DNA from: Aplysia californica
Lineage: Eukaryota > Mollusca > Gastropoda > Aplysiida > Aplysiidae
Assembly (NCBI RefSeq): GCF_000002075.1
Contig: NW_004797810.1
Location: 397,399 to 433,902 of the forward strand
Direction of reading: 5' to 3'
Length of the DNA: 36,504 nt
Shown here: positions 22,501 through 32,631 of the stretch, in pieces
Numbering within the stretch: position 1 is the stretch's first letter
Layout of the letters: each line of letters opens with the position of its first letter
The notes under the pieces: generated by a model
Database searches by the model: none
Seen by the model: only the letters and a program-made list of their open reading frames with translations
Told to the model about the DNA's origin: nothing
Made by a program: the position numbers and the translations under genes

Positions 22501-25500
22501 TTTGGTTTGTTTGTTTAGGCAAATTTGGTGCAGATCAACTCCTTACCAGGACAAACTGCTAAAGAGGCCGACAAAATACAGCGACAAAAGAAGTGAGTAT
22601 GATAAAAAATATTATTTGATACAGCATAGATATTGCAAGCAGAGTAGAAACATAAAGATGAAAGAGGTTTGGGGTTGTTTTTTTTGGGGGGGGGGAGGTT
22701 GTTCTTTTTTGCTCTGTTCACTTTATATTTTGTATCACTGAAGAAATAGTACAGTGGAGTCCACTTATAACGAGTCCTGAAATGACGAGAAGTCTGTTAT
22801 GAAGACACTATTCTAAAACCCCAATTTTTCCCTTCTTTATCTTTGTAAATAAAATACTGCTATTGCACAATCAGACAGTCAGGGGAGTCGGTTATAACGG
22901 AAAATTGCTGCTGCTGTGCACAACGCACTGACCAATTACACATATTATTATAAAACCTCGCCAGTTGAGTAAGTTGTTAGTGATCCAGCGAAACAAAGAA
23001 TGGGAGAGCCCACGCGAACCAACAATGAAGGCCGGAGCGAACGAGTGGGGAGGGTGTGGCATGCCCAGACAAGCAGAACACATCGTGTGATAGGCCAGCC
23101 CAGTCTAGATTATCCAGGCCTACTATGCCTCTCACGTCTCTGGTGCAGGATGGAGTGGTCACAATGCTGTGATAGATGGAGTCAATGTGTGACGTGCGCA
23201 AGCAGACGCAACGTACCATAGGGTGTCGTGGGGTGGGGGACAACACAGCGGGCGAGTTAGCTTAGAGCCAGGGCCCTTTCTTTTGGATCGCCAACGCCGA
23301 ACTGTCAACATTGCTAGTGTTAGAGAATGAAACCTGATTCGATTTTTGATCAAGTAAGACCTAGAGATCATGTTGAACAAAATCGTCATCGGGGGAAATA
23401 CAAAAAGGAATAAACAGAACTCCAAACTCATAGATAACAGACATTTCGCAGCGGTCCCCTCTCTCTCGTTATAACAGGATTCCACTGTATACAAAACTGG
23501 AAAAATGATGCTTTTGCTTTGTTGATAATTTCTGTGGGCATGCGCATTTTTTTTTTCCAACTTCTAGAAAGTATTTTTTTAAATACAGAATAAATAGACT
23601 AACCATTGACTATTCAAAGCAAGTGGACTTATTACTTCTTGTGAGTTTTTTTTTAATAGCCAGAGATTCATTTTTTTAACATTTAAACAAGAAGCCTAAC
23701 TAGCTTGTATTTATGTGTATGTGTGTGTGTTTAAAATGTGAACTCAGATCAATATATTAATCATTTTGTTCACATATTGCATTTTACGATGTTCTTATTT
23801 TTGCCTTTCCAAATTGTGTGTAGTTTATTTTGATTGCTCAGTTATTGATGTTCAAATTTTACATCCATATAGATTGGTAGATATGTTTGACGTTATAATG
23901 CCTCTTTAAAGACTTGACAACTTTCTTCGCTCAAAAAAAAATCATGGATTAGAATATGAAGAGTGATAATCCTCAAATAACGCAGTCTAGTCCACTGTGA
24001 TGGTACTAATGCAAATTACATTGTCACAGTTGGGCTTCCGTCATAGTTCAGATTGCTAATGGAGTGATGGTAGAGACCAAAATGTTTTTTCCTGTCTTTG
24101 GTCACTTTGAACTGATTCTCATGGATCATCCTCCTGTCTGTGCAGTGTTGTGATGACCAATCTGGAGGCTCTGAACACAGAGTACAGAGAGCATGTTGAA
24201 GTCGCCAAAAAACTGGAGCAAAAGAAGAAGTTGTTGGAGGAAGAGAAACTGGAGGCAGACACTGAGCTGGATAACCAGAGAGATATGCTGAATGAGAGAG
24301 AGAGGGAGTATGAGAGTAAGATGAAAGAATTTGAGCTGCAGAAGGAGAGAGAAGTCACTTTGATGGGAGACAGGTAGGTTGTTACATTCGTTGTTTATTT
24401 TTTTAAGTTTGACAAGCTCAGCTTTTACTTTTATACCTTAAATTTAACCTGAGGACCAACAATAATTTAGTATTAAGTAAAACAAAATATAATTTATTAA
24501 CAAATTTAGCTTTTAATTATGTATTGAACCTAACGAGAAGATTGACATTACCTGTATTACCTATCCTGGGCAACAACGTCATTGCACACCGGACAGGTCC
24601 ATAAGTTCCTCTCAGCATCAAAGCCCGCAAGGAATCTATACTGATTGTTCCAGTGGCTGTCTGATTATGGCGACGTCTTTCCTTTCCAGATAGTTGTTCC
24701 TTTCTCCCCACTCTATCCCCTTTTCAGCATCCTGATAATTGCATGGTGTTCTGCTATCTCCCTGTCTTCCTCGTCCCACTTCTTTTCCCCCAGGGTCTTC
24801 AACACTTCTCCTTTGTCAAATTTCACCTCACCGTCAACCACGGCACTACCCGCCAGCTTATCAGCCTCCTCATTACCCTTCACTCCAGAGTGCCCAGGAC
24901 AGAATATCCACGTGATGGCTTTAAGTGATGAGTGTTGTATTGAGTTCTTCCATTCACTCCGAAGCAGCCCCTTCTCAACCCTTCGCAGGATGCTCTGGGA
25001 GTCTGGGACAATAATGAGATGGGTAGTTCTTGGTCTTGTATTTTGAAGTCAGCCAAGCGCTCTTGTTACTGCCTCAATCTCCATTTTCATGCTTGAAGTT
25101 GTTCTTTCTATGGCCCCTGACATGCTATAAACCTGTTTGTTCCCACTGTACACCACAAAACCCCACCCACTTCTTTCACCCCTCCTGACCGAGCCATCCG
25201 TGTAGATCACTGGGTCCTCTGGCTTAGAGTACTGCTCAATTAACCGTTGTATGTCATTGTCATTTTAATGACAGCGGCACATTCCCGTCTTTCAGGACCC
25301 ATAGTGATATGAACGTTGGCCAGGCTTCTGCAATCAGGGCTCAGTTCAAACCATTCCTTTCCACTGCATATTTCATCGATGCCACAAACTTTCCTCAAGG
25401 AGTCTTCAGCTTCTGCCATCCATGAGCTGCCCTGTTTGATCCTATTTCCTTTGATGCTGCTTAGGTTGTCATGCAAAGGGTGCCTCGGGTCTCCCAAAAC

Positions 25501-28500
25501 ATTCAAGTACAGGTTTGCCTGTGCCACCTTATGCCTCACTCTGATGCTGGCCAGGTCAAGGATGTATCTCATACAGACAACATGGGTATCCTTTGTGCAA
25601 CCCGAGACTGCTCTCATAGCTGCATTCTGTACTCTCTCCAACCTGTCTATCTGAATCTTGGACAGGGAGAGGATGCCCAGACCATAGTCTATGACTGACA
25701 GAACAACCAGCTGCCTTAAGAGAAAAAGAACTCTCTGGTGAATTCCTGCTGAAGCCAAGGTCTTCACTACATTAATGCTCTTCTGAACCTTGACATTGCT
25801 TATTATAAGTACATGGACTAAATGACATTGTGCTTGTCTAACAAGTATTGCTGCACACATCATACTCTTTCATTGCAAATCTTTTTAACCTCCATTATTA
25901 GTTATCATGAGGAAGTACACTTTTTGTTTGTGGGTTATCTCACCTTACACACAGATCCTCACCCAAATAATACTAATATATTTATTTCCCAACATTTGTC
26001 AACTTTCTCTGTGGATAGTTTTACCAAAGATAGTACATAACAAGATGGTCCACTCAGTCAAAAATGTGTCCGCAGGAAGTTCGCTCTTTGCTTCAGATGG
26101 CGCTGCAGTCTGTTTTGAAGCTCCCTTTCGTTTCTCCAGAAGAAGAATAGGAATAGCACCTCCTTGTGTGCGCAGATCGACTGCTGTTCATCAGCTGTTC
26201 GGGTTCGTTCAGTGCGGAGTTTTAGTTTGTTTTTATTTTAATGACCTCTCGCCTTTCATTCTAAAGTCAAATTAAACGAAGAAAACAGTCACCCCTTCCT
26301 CCGAAAGAGTTTTTTTTGTCAGCGAAACCATTCTAAAAAGCGTTCTTTCGAAATTTGAATTCTTATTTATTAAAACACTTGTTAGTTTCACTTTGATTTT
26401 TTTAACACAAGTAGGGTAACTCTGTTCGCAAAGGGTGCGCATTTGTGAAGAGGGCGCCACCGAATTTTGAGGACACTTTTTTAATTGGCTCAAAGAGGGG
26501 AGTGGACCCTCTTGTTATGTAGACTCTTTGGTTTTACTAATGAGTCTGACTATTTCTCAGTAATGACTAAATTAACAAATCCGTTTCCAGGGCAACGTAT
26601 GATATGAACCTACGTCACATTCTGCTGGAGAAGAAAAACCAGCACGATGTCCATTCTCGCAAAACTCGTGAGAAGGATCGAGACAACAGGAACTTGAAAA
26701 AAGCCGAGCTGCATGTCAAAGTGGCTGACGAAGGGTTGAATCATACAAAGTCCATTTATGAAAAGTTGAAGTCACAGGTCAGTGTTATTGCTGTCCCATG
26801 TGTTATCTAGCTGCAGACCCATCATTAAAAGAAATACAAGTCTTCCTTTGATTCCTTTTTTATATATTTCCAGCCGTTTTTTTGTTGTTGTCATGTATCA
26901 TTTTGTAGAATTATCATGACCATCTTTTCGTATTTTTGTCCTTTCATAATTTTGTCTTTACTTCCACTTTCTTTTGTTGTCTTTTCTTTTTTTGTTCATT
27001 ACTGTTGTCTCACGTCTGTACAAGAAGTGAATGTCTAACTTTCTTCAGAAGGCTTTCTGTTGCTTTCATCCTGGGTGTTAGCAGTGCTTTTCTTTTCTAT
27101 CTCTCCTTTTTCTTTCCTTCCTTTCTCCCTTCTATGTTATTGTACTTTTGGTATAGAATCTGACAGAAGTTCTATGATGTGAAATATTTATTTATCAATT
27201 AGAAAATTGTATAGTCAAAGGACAGGAACAAGAAGTAGATTTTCATAGTCATACAAAACATTATGAAACTTTGTATGCCATTCAATGGATGGCATAGATG
27301 ATGTATTTTAATGTTTTCCAAACAGGAGAATTATATGAAGCCATGCCAGGTTTCCCTCAAAGGATGTCCATATATTTCCTGTTACAGAAAAATATTCATC
27401 GCTGTATTTGAAGGGCTAAGTCAAACATTTTGTCTTCTTAAAGTTTTAGCAAGATTTTCGTGTTTCTGCTTTCTGGCAATGTAAAAGTAGGAACAGTCTT
27501 CAATTAGATTGATGTGCTGTTTTGAATAGTGTGGGGTTTTAGAAAGATTTAAGTTCCGATAAAAAGCAGCGGCAGCATCGATTTAATTTCAAAAGTTGAA
27601 GGCACTGTTCTCTCACCCAGGTTGGAGGACTTCCCAAAGATGATGGATCAATGCTCAAGAAACGCGAGGACCTACAGAAGGAAGTGGACCAGACTAAGCG
27701 TGCTCTCGCTCAACAGGTAGGGACAGCTGGTTTGTGACTTTGTTTTGAATAGAGGTATATTAATAATAATAATAAATAGCATTTGTATAGCGCATATCTC
27801 CGAATTATTATAATATTAATATTAATATTATTATAATATTTATTATTATAAAGCGCATAGAGCCTGCTGTTGAGCGGGGATATGCGCTATACAAATGCTA
27901 TTTATTATCTATTTATTGTTATGATTATATTACACTTGTAAAAAAAATTACATTTACTATACAATAGACTTTCTGTTGATCACTTTGTCAATATGGTAGC
28001 TCTTTTTGCAGTTTCATCCTTTTTTTAAAAATTGTTATTTGGAGGTTGCTGCTCTCCATGAATTCAGTGAGAAATTTTAAGCTTCAGTTCTCAGTAGATT
28101 ATGAATTGGGAATGACAACATGCAATTGACTCTGATTTGGATCCCGTGCAGGATGTTTTTGGGCTTAGGTTGTTTTATGTGTTTTCTTCACTCTGCAAAC
28201 TTTGCTTGTTCCTGTTAAAGATTTACAATAAGTCAAAATTCCTTGGAAAAGATAACACAGTTTTAGAAATGTACCGTAAGTCACAGTATTGGAAAATAAA
28301 TTAATTTTATGCTACGCCGTGCCTCACCAGGTTAGAAATTGCATTGTTTTAGTTTTTTGGTGGGATTTGGAAACACAACATTTCTGGCTACTTGAATTTC
28401 AGAAAATGTAAATTGTCAGAAGTGCAATCTGTATTTGTCTCACAATGAAAGCTTATGAATCTGAAACATGATTTGTTGTGGAAACATTTCAGAACTCTTT

Positions 28501-31500
28501 GACTGCTGTGGAGCATGTGAAGTTGGAGGCCAGCGCTGCTGAAGAACAAAACTTGTTGTATGAGCAGAGTGATTTGAGGATCGAGGTTGTTGAGCTAACC
28601 AGATTGGCCGCCATCAAGGTAAGATTTTTTTTTAAATTGTGGAACTGAACACCCAGAATAATTTAATGTCGTATCCAAAGAATGATCATATAACTCATGG
28701 ACTGACAAAGGGAGTTCAGAAAAGTTACAGACTGTGGCTGCCATCAAGGTAGGGTTTTTTGTTTGTGACTGAATCACCCAGAATAATGCCCAATCCAAAG
28801 AATGATCGTGTAGCTCACAGACTGACATCACGTTCAAAGGGTGGTTCAGAAAGTTACATTTTGAAGTCCTGCCTCGAATGTGACCCAATGACACATTGAC
28901 TAACACTCTATTAAAGATATGATGCATTGACTGACAGAACACCAAGTTACAAGATGAACCAGTGACCTTCAGAATAAGCTATCCATTGGATGATTCGTCA
29001 GCTCACACACACTATTGTCCTGACCTTGGGGAAATCCTGTTTCTTTCTATTCCAGTCAGTCGCATAGCATTTATTTCACCTTTTTTTAAAAACAATTTGA
29101 AATCCTCTCTAGGGTCTGTTTTTTCTCCCAAAAATTTCATTTAGGAACAAAAGAACATGCTTTTTGGGGTTTTTTTAAATTTCCAAAACATTTCCCCATA
29201 CTGAAAACAAATGTTAAGTAAAGCAAAGAAACACTTATACCATCTTTCTCCTGTCTGAGTAAAAAATCCAGTACTGACTAGTGTTCCGTTACCTAATCCA
29301 TTTTTCTAGGCAGATGAAAGAGAGCAGAAAGCGAGGGACTTCATGCGGGCAGAGATGAAGTACCACAGGGCTGTGGAGGATCTCAAGACCAAACAGCTGC
29401 AGATACAAGACCACCAGAAAAAGTTCCAGGAAATGCAGATAAAGTACGGAGATTTCTTTGACTGTTGGTACAGTACAGGCATAAAGGTTCAAGGATATTG
29501 GAGAGAATAAGTGGGGATTTTGTTTTGTTGTAGAGGAAACAAAAACTCAGATTTGTTCTTAAGAAGACAGATGGGAGTGGGAAGGTTGAAGAAATGGAAA
29601 CAGGATTTTTTTCTGGCTAGACTTGTATGTAAAACAGGAGTAAATATACAAAGTAGCTTAGGTTAAATGCCTCTTTCGACTCTGTAAGATTATATAAGAG
29701 ACAGATCCCGTCTCTTATATAATCTTACAGGGTTGAAAAAGGTGTTTAATCTGTGCTTTCTGCTTAACCAATGCCTTCCTCCCTTATGTTTGTTCTTTGA
29801 CTTTGTGAAAGCTTCTTTTTGTGTTTTTACATTGACTTATTTGTTCATAAAGCTTTTCTGCTGCTGTTACCTCCCGTTTTCTCTGGTATGATAGGTGAAC
29901 AATATTTCTGAGCTCTTAGCAGGCCGCCATGCTGTGTGTCTCCCAGTGGACTGAGCTGGTACAACTAGAATGATGCTGTAGTGTGCACCTTTAATAGAAA
30001 AGATGCCAGACCATACACAGATATTTAATTAAATTGTGTCACGACGCGGTGGAATCAGGCGCTCATCAATTTTTGGGCTTGTAGAGTTATTAGTATCATC
30101 TAAAAGCTGATTTATTTGCCTTTGTTTCTGATGAAATAAATATCCATTCATCTTGAATAGAACTCAAGATATTTGTCGATTGAAGGAAGTGAGGTTGCCT
30201 GGTTTCAGTGGTGAAATGAGTGACAAACTGGCCGCCAAAGTTTGGTAACTCCAATAGCTAAAGAGTCTTTGAAAACTGAAAAATGACATACTTTGTGCCT
30301 CTAACAATGTTTTTCTGTAAAATTCACATGGAAATATGTTTTTATATGGATATAAAAGAGGTTAAGCCAAAAAATAAAAATTTGATACAAATTTCCAAAC
30401 TGGCGGAAATTGCCTGTATCTCCGATTTCGTTATTTTGACGAGCGCCTGATTTCACCACGCTGCTTCACAATTATTTTGTATTGTTATAAATTTAAAGTA
30501 TTTTTTGCTACCTGTTTGTACGAAGAACATGAGCTGTAAGTCTCTCAATGCTTACAGTATTTTTGGAACCCATGATCAGCTATTTCATCATTCTGAAGTA
30601 ACTCTTTTCTCGATGCTTTTTCAGATTGAAGGATTTTGCAAAAATGTATGATGTGATCAAAAACGAAAGAAACAAATGTGTGAACCTCATCCAGACATCA
30701 ACACAGAAGGCAGCAGAAATGAAGGAAAAGATCAAAATCTTGCACAATGAGATTGAGATCCTACGCACAGCTGTCATGCAGAAAGACAAGTAAGAATAAC
30801 TTCTAAGAATCCAATTTTTGTCGTTTTGTTTCCTGTTGCTTATTATTGCCTCACGTTAATTTGTTTTTGAGATCATGGAAGAAAAAAAAAGAAACATGAA
30901 TATATATATATATAGTCAAATAACCTTCAATGATACATAAGACCCTAAAACTTTTGTAAGATTGGAATGAATGTTTCTTTATTTCCTTATCAGTTGTTTA
31001 CCTTAACATGAGTATTAATGTACTCTTGGTGTTAAGAAGTTGAACCAACTATGGTAATGTTTGAGGATACAATATTCCTTCTTTTTTTCCAGCTCCATTA
31101 AGTTGGATGTTGTGTCCTCAGTACTTCAATTTGTAAACTTTGTCCAGAATTTTTGGTAATCGGAACAGGCAGTGGAAACTATTGATCTGTGCGCCTCCAA
31201 AGCTACGTATAGATATATACAGTCAAACCTGCTCTAATGATCACCTGCCCAAGACAACCACCGTAATAAATTACCCTTCCCACCTTTCATTTTTTCTACA
31301 TTATAAGATAATGACATTTTCCCAGAGGGTCATTTGTTTGAATGTCCTCTCTTCTCATTGACAATGGGTGATCATCTCCGATAGGTTCGACTGAATGCTT
31401 TTTGGGAGTCTTAGTTAATTACAACATACCACCGAGAACAGAGAGAGTGAGTCTTTCATTGAATGAATGTTTGACTTAACATCATCACCATCATCATCTT

Positions 31501-32535
31501 CAAAGCCTTTCCACCCTGCATCAGGGTAGAGGCCCAGAACAAACAGTTTCCACCTTTCCCTATCCCAGGCTCACCTCTTGATGTTATTCCATGTCTTCTC
31601 ACTTTAATCACTTCTGTAACCAGACATTATTCCCTTGCTACCATCTCCAGAGACTTGCAGAAACATCGGCTAAAGAAAATGAACGCCATTGTAATGCGGG
31701 ACTCTTTGCGCAATGAGATGGCTAAACAGCAGCGTCTAGAGGAGGAGATGAGAGAGAAGCGAGAGCAGCAGAAGATGGACATGCAAAAATTGAACCTCAT
31801 GATCAATCAGGGCGAGGAACAAATGGTCAAACTGCGCAAAAGATATGAGAAGAATGTCCAGCACAGAAATGACAGGTGAGTGCAACATCTGTTTGGGCAA
31901 GTCAGGTTGTCAGTATTTATTTTAGCTGAATGCAGTGCTGTTTGGATAACAGGACCAGTCACGCTATGGAAGCCACAGACTCAGGTGTTGGTACATTTAC
32001 AAAGGTTCAGTTTTGTTTTGGGAAAGTAGAATCTGTATGAAAATGTCTCAGTTGTTAGCACACATTTCTTATTCTTTTAAAGTTACAAGTTTGCAGTGTG
32101 TATACTGTATAGCAACTCGGTGTTCATTCGTATACTTTTATTTTTTATATCTGGCCTGAAGTACTAATTGATGCTAAAAAGATCTATATTTCCTTCTTTT
32201 TCCCCTCCTATTTTTTTAGGAGTCTGGACTGAAATTTACCCTTCTGTTTGATATGAACAGGAAACTATTCATAGCAATTGTATTTCCTGAAACAAGGATT
32301 GTTCATAATCTGTTAAAAAAAAATTTTTTTTCTTTGTTCAGGGGCATCAAGCTTATTGAAAGGAATGAGGAAGTTTGTGTGTTCTACGAGAAAGTCAACA
32401 TCCAAGGTGAGGGTTTATAAAGATTGAGCATAAATTGTGTATAGAATTTGAAAGTCATTTTAGTACTCATGTACAGATATATCTATTTCACTCTGAAGAA
32501 TTGAATGCTGTAAGTTAAATGTTAGGTCCATGGAT

Positions 32536-32631
<96 letters not shown>

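Noticed and set aside
31481-31640. Possible repeat (atcatcaccatcatcatctt followed by a pyrimidine-rich block) before a CCDC146 exon
   Set aside because: Only one copy here and no clear ends, so not listed as an element.
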